DNA of 64,000 nt from Calliopum simillimum (lineage: Eukaryota > Arthropoda > Insecta > Diptera > Lauxaniidae), in assembly GCA_951812925.1 (NCBI GenBank), contig OX638370.1:96300897-96364896 (forward strand), in the 5' to 3' direction. A program made the translations under genes and the position numbers. The notes beneath the pieces are model-generated. The model saw nothing but the letters and a program-made list of their open reading frames with translations, was not told the DNA's origin and made no database searches. Numbering within the stretch: the first letter of the stretch is position 1; every line of letters starts with the position of its first letter. Positions 12,940-24,602 of this stretch are shown one piece after another.

Positions 12940-13500
12940 GTTAGATATTAGCATACAATGAAGAATGAGCTAGGTTTAAAATTTGTAAATGCTCACCAGG
13001 GGGCGTGGCACTGCCCGAAATTTTAAATTTGATTTAGTCATAACTCGCAAGCCATACAAGGTATTTGGATGAAATTTGGTGAGCGAGTACGGCTTGATAA
13101 TACCTTGTAACCTTGGGCGGGATCGAAGAAGTGCCACGCCCACTTTTTAGGCGTCCAACAATTTTAATGAAAATGTAAGAGATTTTACCCCTGAAAACAA
13201 GTACCAATTTGTGATATGCCGTTATATTAGGAAAACTCGTTGGAGGGCGTGGCACCGCCTACAAAAATATAAAACGCTATAAAAAAAAAACTACTTAAGC
13301 AATCTTTCTGAATTTAACTGTATGTTATCTCCTTGCTATTAAGCACCTATGACCTGCAAGTGGGCAAAATATCGCTGGTGCGCGTGGAACCTCCCATACA
13401 AGTAAAACACATTAAATGCTATTTCTCGCAAATGGAACAACATATCTTGATGAAATTTGGTATGCGAATCTGGAAAATTAATATATAAAGCATAACGAAA
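12940..13500. repeat. GGCGTGGCAC dispersed repeat
   Basis: Tandem units of about 120-220 bp each carry 'gggcgtggcacYgcc', then 'cataactcgcaagccataca' and 'gaaatttggt'. Related pieces occur at 16280-16450, 19915-20070 and 22750-22900. No coding sequence; no ends identified. Confidence 0.45.
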
Positions 13501-14441
13501 AGTGGACTTTGTTTAACAATTGCCACTTCCACTGTTAACGAAAATAAAAATTTTAGTTAATAACTCAGGCACAAAAAAAAAATGGAATGAACTTTTTATT
13601 TCTTATATGCAGTCTTGTGTGATGCTGAATCCGTCTTTATCAGCAGAACTGTCACTATACCTGCAGGATTTTGAAATAGTCTTGCTTGAAGTTGAAGAAA
13701 ACGCTGTGTTCAGTCTTTCAGCGTATCTACAAGAAAAGGTGAAATCCTCTTTTAATAATGACGTCGAATAGCCACACTCCTATTTATCAAAATATTCTTG
13801 CATATAGCATTCTATTTGACCAAAAAAATTTGAGTTTTTGATATTTTTCTATACCATTCGATATTTTCCGAGTTTTTTCTTATTATTATTCTCATCGGTT
13901 GGTTTATCATTTTGAAAGTACATATGAACATTGGAGGTGAAAAGGTACAATTTCATAACAAAAAATAGCTACGAATAAAATCATCGACTTAAATAATAAG
14001 ATCAGATTGTTGACCGAACAGGGATCGGTCTCCAGGTACATTTTAAGTATTTCCTAAAAAGCACCACATATTTCTTTCCCCAAAGGGAAACATGTAAAAA
14101 CAAAATATGAATTTCAGATGCCATACCGAATCCTAGTTATATTCTTTAACAAAAAATATTAACCTGATTTTTTTTTTTTTTTTGTTTTTCTTTAATTTCA
14201 GTAGCATGAAACAACAACAGAAGAGAGCAACACTTTGCATATTGGATGCATTAAAAAACACATGTTGTTGTAAGAAAAACACCAGTGCCAGAAGATGCCA
14301 AAAAAACGATGCATTCAACATGAAACAAGGAGGCTACAAAAAATGCGCTTTACTTTTTACATGAGTTGTTTTTGTTTTAAAAACTGTAATGATCTTTACC
14401 ATATAGCACTGATACATACTATATACAATAAACAAATGTGC
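13501..14441. other. Non-coding stretch; one weak open frame
   Basis: An 83-codon plus-strand open frame (13520-13771) has a fairly balanced composition in its second half (ELSLYLQDFEIVLLEVEENA) and an acceptor-like 'cttatatgcag' within it. I do not recognise it, and its start lies in repeat-like sequence. The rest is AT-rich with an A/T run at 14168-14190. Confidence 0.35.
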
Positions 14442-14720
14442 ATTAAGGTGATTCAAAAATGTTTCTAGCATTATATTCAACCAACGTCTGACGATCTAAT
14501 ATTTAGCACAAAATTACATTGAATAGTTCTGAAGAATACGATCGAATGACTGTCTTTAAAATAAATTGATCGAATTTGGTATCAAAACTAAAAGACTTAT
14601 TTAAGATACTGCAACCAAATTTTACTGAAATACTTAAAATGGTTCGATTAAGGCCTGGGTAAAAATCAAACGACTGACTGTATGTTAAAAAAAACTTAAT
14701 TTTCATGCCACCTTAATGTA
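14442..14720. mobile_element. Possible TTAA-flanked short inverted-repeat element
   Basis: TTAAGGTG at about 14443 and CACCTTAA at about 14711 are inverted ends, embedded in a slightly longer near-palindrome ('aaatgtgca'/'tgtacattt'). A TTAA-type MITE of about 270 bp is the simplest reading. The interior has no coding capacity. Confidence 0.4.
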
Positions 14721-15480
14721 CATTTGTATGTAAATCAAAAGTGCGCGTACAAAGCAAATGCAATTCTTGACTTTGTACGCCTTTTTAATCCAAACATCTT
14801 AAAAAATTCTTGAGGATGTAGCGTATCTATTTTACTGCGTGTCTGGCTGCTTGGCTTTGGTAGTATTATACCTTCCGCTATGTTGACTTTTGGAATTGAA
14901 GTGCTTCAGAGCAACAATTCTTTTTAATGTAAGTAGATTTCACATTGTATGGAAGCAACCATTAAATGCTTTTCATTGATTTATAACACAAATTGAATAC
15001 TTATATACTAAATGTTTATGTGCAGCATGTTTTTCTCAATACCTGAGATTTGAATTTTATTGATTTATTAGTATTTTGCTTAATGCGCTGGAAACAAAGA
15101 TATTTTTCATATAAAATTTGAACTGTGCAACAGGGATTAAAATAAGAAATTTCAAGAAGATTCCAGAATGGAGAAAACAATTTTAAAGATCCAAAAAAAT
15201 TAAGAAAATTGGTATCAATCTCAAAAATTTAAGAATATGTATATCAAAAAGGTGAAAATTATTTTAAGAACAACTAAGAGGATAACAATATCGGGAATTA
15301 TTTTTATCAATTTACCAGTTCTTCCAAAATATAAAGCATGCAGTCAATAACATTCACCCATAATTTGATCGCTGATCTTGAATTTCAGTTATCCGAGTTT
15401 GGAATTTTTATATAAACAAGTAAGTACTGGTTCTAGAAGTATGTTTGATGCTGCTGATGGTAATATCCATTTGAATAAAA
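14721..15480. other. Non-coding AT-rich stretch
   Basis: I see no gene, tandem repeat or element end here. Confidence 0.5.
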
Positions 15481-16070
15481 ACTAACAAGGGTTTTACCTT
15501 TCGACTGCAGTATTTTGAAAATTTTGCTTGTACTGGAGTTGCCACCCTCTCTTTTCCGAGTTCACCCAGTTTTTGCTTGGACCTTACATTTATAGTTCTT
15601 AGTGTCTGAATGAAATTTGGTTGGATTATCTCAAAAAACACTTTCAGTATAGCATTTTGAAACTTATGCTTATATGGGGGGTGCCACGCCCTCTTGTTCG
15701 AATTTGCCTAGATTTTGCTCAAAGCTTGCGCTAACTATTCCTAGTATTTATGTGTATTTTCGTTGCATTGTCGTGAAAAATACTCCAAAAGCTGCATTTT
15801 GAATATATTTTTTGTATGGGCAGTAGGCGTGTCCGTTGATCGATTACGCTCATTTTCAATCCCTCGAGCTAACTTTGACGGCAGAGGCAGAGTACCAAAT
15901 TTCATTGAATTATCTTGCTCAGTTTTCCCAAAAAATGTGTTTTCACGCACAGACAGACATGGCTATATTGACTCAGTAGGTGACGCTGATCAAGAATATA
16001 TATCCCTTATCTGCGCCTCTTTATCTGCGTTACATATCTATACCCCTACCCTGGGTGTAGGGGTATAAAT
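15481..16070 (-). mobile_element. Helitron/INE-1-like element, copy 2 (degraded)
   Basis: It carries the family core ('gacatggctatattgactca', near 15956), two GTGCCACGCCCTCTTG-type tandem units and the terminal palindrome at 16040-16068 ('ccctgggtgtaggggtata'). Its 3' end near 15481 has lost the GGCC hairpin and CTAG, so this copy is more decayed than the others. Confidence 0.65.
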
Positions 16071-18339
16071 ATGTAACTTTTTCAAAATAGTCATTTTCGA
16101 TATATTTTTCGATACTTAATCCGAATCTGGCATCAGAATCGTTATATCTCGAACGGTTTTTGAGATATCTTCTCTCCTTTACGACCTAAAATTTTTGTTT
16201 TTTTCTCAAGAACGGCTGTAACATTTTTAGAGATATTTTGGAAAATGATGCACATAGCATAAGTAGCCCATATCTTTGTAGAAAGTTAAGAGGAGGTGTG
16301 GCACCGCCCTAAATTTTAACTTTAGTCCGGTCATACCTCGCGAAACATACAAAATAAAATTTGGTACACAGCTACTGACTATCAATGCCTTATGAAAAAA
16401 AAAAATAAAGGTGAGATCGACAGAGAACCCCATGCCTACTTTTTATCAATTTCGAAAAACTTAAATTTTATATTTTTATTTTCTTTTGTTTAATAACTTT
16501 TAGATAAAAAACTAACTTATACAAAAAAATACTCACAATCCCACTGTACAGCAATGCTGCCACCAAACGTTGTATAGTAAAACTACAAATGCTGCAACAA
16601 AAGATCGTGCCACAAATTTTATCGTTAGCACGCACATGGTGAGTGTATCGGCTATGATCGCATGATGAACGCGAACTTTTATCAACAGATGTCGCACAAA
16701 TAGGGAAATTTTGTAAAATTTCCTTAGCCTTAATAACAAAAAACAGATGTTTTCTGTTTTATTTTGGGATATTTTTTTAAGCACATTTCTCACTCTTTTC
16801 GAAGAGAAAATTTCATATTTCGGTGCTCTTTGTTAAAAACACTCTTTTACATTGAAAGAAAAAAACATTTTCTTCTTTCTTTTACACTAACAAAACATTG
16901 TTGATATTTTTGATAACACTGATAAAAACAAAAATTAAAAATTTGCACATTAAATTATCAAGGTGATCATTTAAAAATCACTGGAAAATTTCCAAAAAAC
17001 ATATCTTGGAATTTAAAAATTTTTCACTGCATCGCCATATTGGAATCCTTTGTCCATTTTTTTTTAATTTATTCTTCCACACGATCTTCATTATTGACAG
17101 CTGTTCAATTGAAACTCAAAATAGCAATATACATAATTTTTATTCAAAAAATTTAATATTGAAGTAGAACATTTCACTATAAGTGAAGAAAATCGCATAT
17201 ACCAACAATAATTAAAAATAAACGTTCTATAAAAAAATGTTTTTGTTTTTGTTGCTGATGATCATCATCATCACCGCCGTTGATCGCGCGCGCAATGTTC
17301 TTGATTTGTTTGTTATTTATTTCGCTCTCGCTCTCTTTCTCTTTATTTTTAATTTTTGATTTTTTCTTTTTTTTTAATTCTTTTTGAGCCATTTTAATTA
17401 TAGAGGTAAACCCAAAATATAAACCAATCCGATCTGATCCACCTCGATGAGAATTTTTGGTATTTATAAAAATAAAATTTATTGAAAGAAAACTTTTCTC
17501 ATTTCCTTTGATATATTTTTTTTTTTTTTTTTTTTGTTTTTTCGTTCGACAGGATGGAATTTGTTGAAAAATCAAACATATTAACAAAATAATTTATGCG
17601 CTGAAAGAAAAAAAGTTTCGATAGGCTCAAATTGTATAGTAAAAACGACTAAGATATTCCGATTACTAAACAATAAGCAATTTTGGAGAATTCGAATAAG
17701 GGTTTCATACTCCTGTATGAAGGCTGCAAATATGATATACTGCGGTATCAGAGGATCACTTGAACTAAAAGGACTTTATAAGCTTAGAAAGAAACTATGC
17801 TTTTGGCCAACAAATTTATGATAGAAATGCCATAATATGTGCAATTTTGGTCATTCTTCTTGTGCTTGTCCTAGGAATACTGTCACAATTCAAATAACTA
17901 GTATCGCCGGTGGCCAAATTTTGGCCATTCTTCTAAAGATAAATACAATTTTTTCGAGTACTGTTTTGTATAAAATAAAGCCAGAATATTAAGTGTTGAC
18001 AGAATTCAATAGTTGCAGTAACCTTTTTTGGATGCAGAAGGCTTAGTGTATCTCAAAATCGAATTACATAAAAATTGGTGTGGTGGCTTAGCCGCTGTAG
18101 CTAGCGTATTTTATTTTGGAAGCTAGGGACCTTCTACTAAAAAAAAAGATTAGAATTCTTTCTCAAAAATCCGTTTATCTCCATTCCAAATTAGCCGAGA
18201 TAACCTATTTTCTCATTAGGCGCATGACACCCTTATCTAAACAAAACCAAAAACCATTACACAGTAATAGGCAAGGTCGAGAGTGTGCCCACGCCATTGC
18301 AGAATTGAGTCCATAAGTATCGCAAATATTAAACAATTC
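16071..18339. other. Non-coding stretch, low complexity
   Basis: It includes a GGTGTGGCACCGCCC repeat piece (16280-16450), T/A runs (17380, 17520-17540) and a 'gatgatcatcatcatcacc' microsatellite (17259). A diverged piece of the 12440-12830 repeat lies near 17890-18000. No supported gene. Confidence 0.5.
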
Positions 18340-18955
18340 GAAGAAAACGATGAAAGTCCAAAAGTATTGAAAAATGTCTAAAATATCGGTAAAAGTCAAA
18401 AAGTGTACAAAATATCAGTTGAATTTTACGAATAACATCCAAAAAATCGGTAAAAGTTCAAAAGTATCGAGAAATCCGCAATACATCAGCAAATGTCCAA
18501 AATTATCGAAAAACATCCAAAATATCGTTAAAAGTCCAAAAGTATCGAAAATCATCCAAAATATCGGTAAAAGTCCCAAAGTATCGAAAATCATAGAGAA
18601 TATCGGTAAGAGTCCAAAAATATCGAAAAACATCCAAAATATTGGTAAAAGTCCAAAAGCATCGAAAATCATCCAAAATATCGGTAAAAGTCAAAAGTAT
18701 TGAAAATCACCGAAAATATTGGTAAAAGTCCCAAAGTATCGAGAAACATCCAAAATATCGGTAAAAGTCCAAAAGTATCACGAAACATCCAATGCATCGA
18801 TAAAAGTTCAAAAGTATTGAAAAACATCCAACATATCGGTAAAAGTCCAAAAGTATCGAAATACGTCAAAAATATCGATAAAAGACGAACAGTATACAAA
18901 AACATTTAAAATATCGGCAAAGCTCCAAAATATCGAAAACATCCAGAATATCGAT
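18340..18955. repeat. 39-bp degenerate tandem array
   Basis: About 15 units have the approximate consensus 'aaaatatcggtaaaagtcc' + 'aaaagtatcgaaaaacatcc'. Because 39 is divisible by three, open frames run through the array on both strands (13-residue period, e.g. SKIIQNIGKSPKV). This is a by-product: the frames break where units change length, and no start or flanking coding sequence supports a protein. Confidence 0.8.
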
Positions 18956-20141
18956 GCAGAACGTGAACAGAGTGCAACGAAACAGGTTTTTGCAAGCAAG
19001 AGAAAAACAACAACAACAAAATCTCTCCCACTCCACTGTCTCATTCACTTTCTTAACAACGCAGCATAACACTGTGGGTGCTGTTGTTGTTGTAATTGTA
19101 TGGGAAACTTTGATCATGTTTTTAAATGTCATAATGGCAACTTATGAGGATAATTTTTGGTTTTGTGCATTCTACACCACAGTACCTTTCATATAAATAT
19201 CGATAATCGGTTAAATGGTTAGCTCGCAAAAGGGGCGCAAAAAAAAATGTTCACGTATTTATATATAAATGCTTCAGTTGAGGTACAGCTGATCCTTCGA
19301 TCTTTTTAAAATAGCGTTTAGTACCGATTAACAGAACTCTTTATAATTTGAACGTAGTATTAGACAACCCATCACCAGATTGAAAAAAGGATAGCAAGGC
19401 CTACGCACAAATTATAAGACATCGAAATCACCGTAGTCTCAGCTGGACATATCATTTCTGATGGAGTGAGAAATGTGTCTTTTTTTTTGGCTTCCATCTT
19501 ATGGACAAAAACAGATTTATTTGTTTACATAAATTCGTCGACATCCTATAGAATATAATGAGCAACAGTTAAGAAAGTTTCTAAGAAAAATGATATGTAT
19601 CACAAGACAAAAGTAAGTGCATAGGAAATTTTTGTATCAAAACTTTCGTTATTATACTTGATCGGCCAAGCATTGAGCTTATAAATAATTTTAGACCTGT
19701 TGTAGCTGAGCAGATATTACAAACAGATAACTTTCCTAAGATGCATCGATCTTGAGTTGTTGCTTTTTGAATAATTTGAAAATAAAATGTTACTCATACG
19801 ACCTGTTGTCTTAAACTAATATAAAAAAAATTAGAGTTTGTATGTTCATCCTTTATTTTGATGATATTTTCCCAGTGCATAGTTATAAAAAACTGCGTAA
19901 GATTATAGACTATAAAAATAGGCGGCGCCACACCCCTCAAAAATAAAATTCAATATAAATCTGAAACTGTATGATGCAAAAGAATGTGATTTGGTGCATA
20001 TATGTATAAAAACTATGAACGATAAATAACATTCAATGGAAAAGTAGGCGATGCCACGTCCCTTAGAAATTTGTTCTTCATATTTCTAAAACCATTTGAT
20101 GCACATTAGGCCGAGTCGATGAAAAATATATTGGAAAAATC
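18956..20141. other. Non-coding stretch with dispersed repeat pieces
   Basis: A 'caacaacaac' run lies near 19010 and a TTG run near 19085. At 19915-20070 are pieces of the GGCGNNGCCAC repeat seen at 12.9 and 16.3 kb. No supported gene. Confidence 0.45.
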
Positions 20142-20576
20142 GCTTACCTTGAGAGTATCTAGGGACAAAAAAAAATTTTTTTTTTTGACAGTCGAAATGG
20201 TCTTTTTCCATAACTTCAGCAGGTGATGCGCGTTTTTTAAAGAGTTTTATTAGGCCTAATTTTTTTCATCATGGCCTTTGTTGTAAAGATGTATGTTCTC
20301 CAAAACTTTGATTTTATAAGGAAAAAATTGCATTTAGGAGGATACGAACCATAGAAACTGGATTTCACTAGCCGAATGTTGTTCGGAGGTCAAAAAGTCA
20401 AAAATTTATGGTCCAAATGTATGTAAAATTTAGGCCTAATTTTGCCCTTTACAAAGATATATAATTATTGAACATCGGGCATTACCTGCCGAAGTTATGA
20501 AAAAATAAGGTTGACTGTTTTTAGAGCGGCCCAAAAAAATACCTTTTTTTGTTTCCTAAATACTCTCAAGGTAAGC
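20142..20576. mobile_element. Foldback MITE (GCTTACCTTGAGAG ends)
   Basis: Ends GCTTACCTTGAGAGTAT and ATACTCTCAAGGTAAGC are perfect inverted repeats. Inner pairs include 'cataacttcagcaggtgatg' with 'cattacctgccgaagttatg'. An A/T run follows each end. The ~435-bp unit has no coding sequence. The target duplication is unclear. Confidence 0.7.
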
Positions 20577-20838
20577 TTTTAAATGGGGGCGATTTTTCAA
20601 TATCAAATATCATCAACCAGAAAAAATGCCGGGGCTTCATGCCCTTAAAAAAATAGTGTCCATCATTTTCTTGAAACTATTTGATACTGATAAATTAGAT
20701 TTGGGACATGTGTAAAATATATCGGGACATAGGTGATGCATTGCGCACCGAATAGTAGATACTTTGTTATACATAAAAAATTTATAACAAAAATTATTTT
20801 ACGCAGGTACACAGAGTGAAGAAAAAAAGCATAACTTT

Positions 20839-21117
20839 TGTTGCTAAATGAGTTTCTACCACGTTCGTGAGTGTTTTAACTAAGTTTCGTTGCTGATTTG
20901 GATATAACAACGCTTCAAGATCATATTTGTATGGAGCGTTGCTAAATCACTCACGAACGTGGTTGAAACTTATCTAGCAACGCTGGTTGCCAAGCATTTT
21001 TTAATCCAAATCAGCAACGAAACGTGGTTAAAATAACATGAAACGTAGTAAAATCCAAATTAGCTACGAAACGCAGTCAAAACACTCACGAACGTGGTAG
21101 AAGCTAATTTCTAAACT
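20839..21117. mobile_element. Foldback element built of ACGTTCGTGAGT words
   Basis: The left part reads 'ctaccacgttcgtgagtg' and 'gtttcgttgctgatttggat'. The right part carries their reverse complements ('atccaaatcagcaacgaaac', 'cactcacgaacgtggtagaa'), and extra copies of both words lie between. It is a compact non-coding inverted-repeat element with internal duplication; ends are not precisely defined. Confidence 0.6.
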
Positions 21118-21144
21118 AATAGACTTCCAGTCAACCCCACAATA

Positions 21145-21225
21145 ATGATGGCAGTGGCTAAGTTCGTTAACGTCTGCATCTAATACACGACATGTTCCAG
21201 GTTCAAATCTCCCCAATACCAAACA
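21145..21225 (+). repeat. tRNA-derived SINE-like fragment
   Basis: 'GTGGCTAAGTTCGTTAACG' resembles a pol III A box. About 40 bases on, 'CAGGTTCAAATCTCC' resembles a B box. No acceptor stem closes, so it is not a functional tRNA; an A/T tail follows. The fragment at 60841-60930 (minus) aligns with it around both boxes. Confidence 0.5.
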
Positions 21226-21414
21226 AAAAACATTTATTGACAGGAAAAAATTAGAATTAAAAAAATATTTTTTTTTTTTTTTTGTATTTTATTTAGCAAC
21301 GCGCGTTGTTAACACTACTACAAACGAGCTATGCTCAAGATTCGGGTTACAACGTTGCTAAAATAACCACGTTTCTGCCATTTTTGACAATGTTGTTTTC
21401 TTTGTGCAGAGCAA

Positions 21415-21975
21415 AAGTAATAGTCTATGATATATGGTCTATGATTTGTCTTTTATGGCCTATGATATATAATCAGAAGTCTATGAGCTGCCCTTTATGG
21501 TGTTTGGTTCATAATTTATGGTCTATGATCTGTCCCTTATACAATAGTATATGGTCCATAATTTATGGTCTATGATCTGATCTTTATGGTCAATTATCCA
21601 TGATCTGTAGTCAATAATATAGGGTTATAAACGGTTCTTTATGGTCTTTAGTCCATAATCTTTGGTATATGAACTGTCTTTTATAGACTATGGTTTATGG
21701 TCTGTCCTTTATAGTCTATAGTTCATAATATATAGGCTACAATCTGTGCCTTGTTGGTTTATTGCTCTATATTCTATAGTGTATGGTCTTTTATCCATAA
21801 TCTTTGGTCTTTGATCTGTCTTTTATAGTCTATAGTTCATTATATACAGTCTACACTCTGACCCTTATTGGTCTTTTGGTCCATATTCTATAGTGCATGG
21901 TCAATAACATTAAGTCTATAGTCCAAAATCTTTGGTTTATGATTTGTCTTTTGTTGTCTATAGTCCATCAACTAA
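21415..21975. repeat. Degenerate 'ggtctatgatctgtc' tandem repeat
   Basis: Variants of 'tatggtctatgatctgtcctttat' and 'agtccataat' recur roughly every 40-60 bp, with high divergence between units. Non-coding. Confidence 0.65.
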
Positions 21976-23049
21976 AATTGTTGCAGAATAAAATTAGGAA
22001 CCTACACAAAACAATATGCGTCCATCTTCAAACTGAGAAAATAACGAGACATACAAGAAAATCCGCGACATTTCCGACACATTTTTAAAATAGAGGCGAG
22101 AGGGAAAAATCTAGGACTATCACGCAAAATCCGGGATGGTTGGTCACCTTAGCTTAAGAGCAAAATCTATCATATATAAAAAACAATATTCCGGAAATTC
22201 TTTGTGGGAAATTTTGCACTTTACGCAACAATAATAATGTTTGGTGTAATTTTTCCCGCATAATGTTTAACTCGATTATTTTTTCTTTTTGGTCTTAAAG
22301 GAAAACATTTGAAAATATTGAGTTATATTTAGGCCAGAATAGCAGAACAGCGGCAATGATTTTCTTTACAGCAATAGTACAACTAAACAAAACAAATAAA
22401 AATTCACCGATGAATAGAATTTAAAAAAAAAATATCATTCTGAGAATTGGAATTGAAAATTTTTTTTACTAACAAATGTATAGAGATGTACAGCTAAGAG
22501 TATTTTTCGAATGCATTTAAAGTGTTTATAAATAAATTTCGAACAATTAGCACATCTTTATTAATAATTATTTTTATTGTTGTACACATAAGTAGCTGGT
22601 GTAATATGCAATTTACGTTAGATTTTCTTTAACATGTACACTATGAAAATCACTTGAATTATGGAAAACTAATTTTAGCATAGATTATGATCATAAGAAG
22701 ATCATTGATGTGCAGATGTTGAAAAAACTTAGTATTTTGAATTTTAATTTCAATTGGTCATTTAAAATGTCATATCGTACAAACTATAACAGATATTTTA
22801 ATGAAATTCGGTATGTAGTTGCTGAACATTAATAACATGCACTAGTAGAAAAATGGGCGTAATCTGGTGAATGCCACGCCCACTTTTTAAATATATGTTT
22901 AACTAACTGAGTTGAAAGGGTATGTTTTTTTCTTTTTTTGTTTGATTTCAGAAAATATAATGAGCATTTGAACTTCATAACAAAATCTTATCACGATCAT
23001 TTTGAAGATTATCGCTCAAAAAATTGCGCTCTTTTAACCTTTTTTTATT
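21976..23049. other. Non-coding AT-rich stretch
   Basis: It contains a fragment of the 'atgccacgcccactttt' repeat near 22870. Nothing else is supported. Confidence 0.5.
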
Positions 23050-24020
23050 TATTTGTGCACTTTTAACCGGCATAAACAAATTAAGATTTGCAAAAAAAAA
23101 AAAAAATTGTCACTCCCACACGACGATCATTTTGCAATTTACGCTCAACTGACGCGCGATCGCGAGTATCACACGTTTCAACCGAATTTTTCTTATCAGC
23201 AACAAACAACGTCAGCAGCAGCAGCAACAACGTTTGTCACAACAAAAAACGATTAAACAACGCAAACAATTACTACTCTAATCGCAGGCGGTGATCGAGC
23301 AATTTTTCAAGTGTTGCTGCTGCTGCTGCTCCTGCTGCTAAAACTTATTGGTACTGCTGCTGCCTGCCACACAGTAGATTGTTGGTGCCTGCTGGCTGTT
23401 TTTCGCTGGCGGCAGCAGTGATGATGATGATGATGATGATCTCTCGAAATAAATTGAAATATTTTTAAAATAAAACAAAAATTCTCAATTCTAAGTTAAG
23501 AATTATAAAAAGCATGAGAAAAATACAAATCTGTTTTTCATCTGTTGTTTTCTTCCACTCCGCAGCATCAGCAGCACCAGCAGCAGAGCAGTTCATCATC
23601 TTCTGCATCTCTGATGGTTTTTAATGGAAAAATGGGAGGAAAATTATTTCACTTATTTATATCCGCAAAATAACAACGGAACCGAAAAAACGAACACAAC
23701 GCATCGCAACGGAACCAACGTAACGCGCGTCACGTAACGCATTGCGTTTTTAGCATTCGGCAAATTGGCGTTTTGTGTCGGAAAATTTAACGATCAGCGT
23801 TGCTTTATTTACACCAGCCAATCAGGCGATTTACAACTCTGCTTCGATGCGTTTATTTTTTGAATTTGGCGCGCTCGACAACAGCGCACATGCTCGGCTG
23901 CCACACGATCGGCAATAACGATCAACAATGTTTTTTTTTTTTTTCTCTTCATTTGTCGTGTGCACATTGCGAACAAGGATTTTATTTTCGGATATGGCAA
24001 ATATTTTTAAATTGAAATGT
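23050..24020. promoter_or_regulatory. CAG/GAT-microsatellite, CpG-richer block; possible promoter or 5' exon
   Basis: Compared with its surroundings this block is less AT-rich and has more CpG ('gacgcgcgatcgcgag', 'cgcgcgtcacgtaacgcatt'). It carries CAG, CTG and GAT runs (23212, 23315, 23420). Such blocks often mark promoters or 5' exons in fly genomes. I found no convincing core promoter, splice donor or coding frame, and cannot assign a strand. A TATAAATA-like word lies on the minus strand near 23655. This call is speculative. Confidence 0.25.
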
Positions 24021-24429
24021 TTTTTTTCTCTTTGTTTTCTGGTATTTACATAGCAATCAAGTGAGGGTGTTTAAAATTAAGTGATTTTTCTACATTTCAT
24101 CAGAGGGAGCAAATCACTTGTGGGTACAGTTTTTCAAAGGCTAATTTTTTTTGGAGCAAAAACGCAGAATGTAATGCGTCAAACTTATAAAAAATGTAGT
24201 ATTTAAAAAATCAAAATACCAACTCAAGAATTTTAAGTAGCAATTAAAATTTTTGTATAATCGCTGACATCGTTATTTTTTAGCGGCCAGCTTTCAAATT
24301 CAAAATTATTATAGAACATAAAAGAATGCACAAAAGTGTAGTAGAAATATTTTTTCCAAAGTGTATCAAATTCGAGATATCACAATTTGATGTTCTAAAA
24401 AAAGGTTACTCATACGCTGTTTACGTTAA
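24021..24429. other. Non-coding AT-rich stretch
   Basis: I see no gene or repeat end. Confidence 0.45.
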
Positions 24430-24602
24430 CATCGTTAATAATAATACGCAAGACAAACATTTGTCCTCCTTTTTTTACTATGTGAGAAATGGAGCATACT
24501 TTTGAATTATACACCATTAGAAAGGTGTTTGTGGGTAAATGTACACAAAGTTAAAATTATCTTAGTATTTTGCCACTAAGCTAGGTAAAATTAAATGCAA
24601 AT

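Noticed and set aside
18374..18909. SKIIQNIGKSPKV-repeat proteins on plus and FDTFGLLPIFWM-type on minus
   Set aside because: By-products of the 39-bp array, open on both strands at once.
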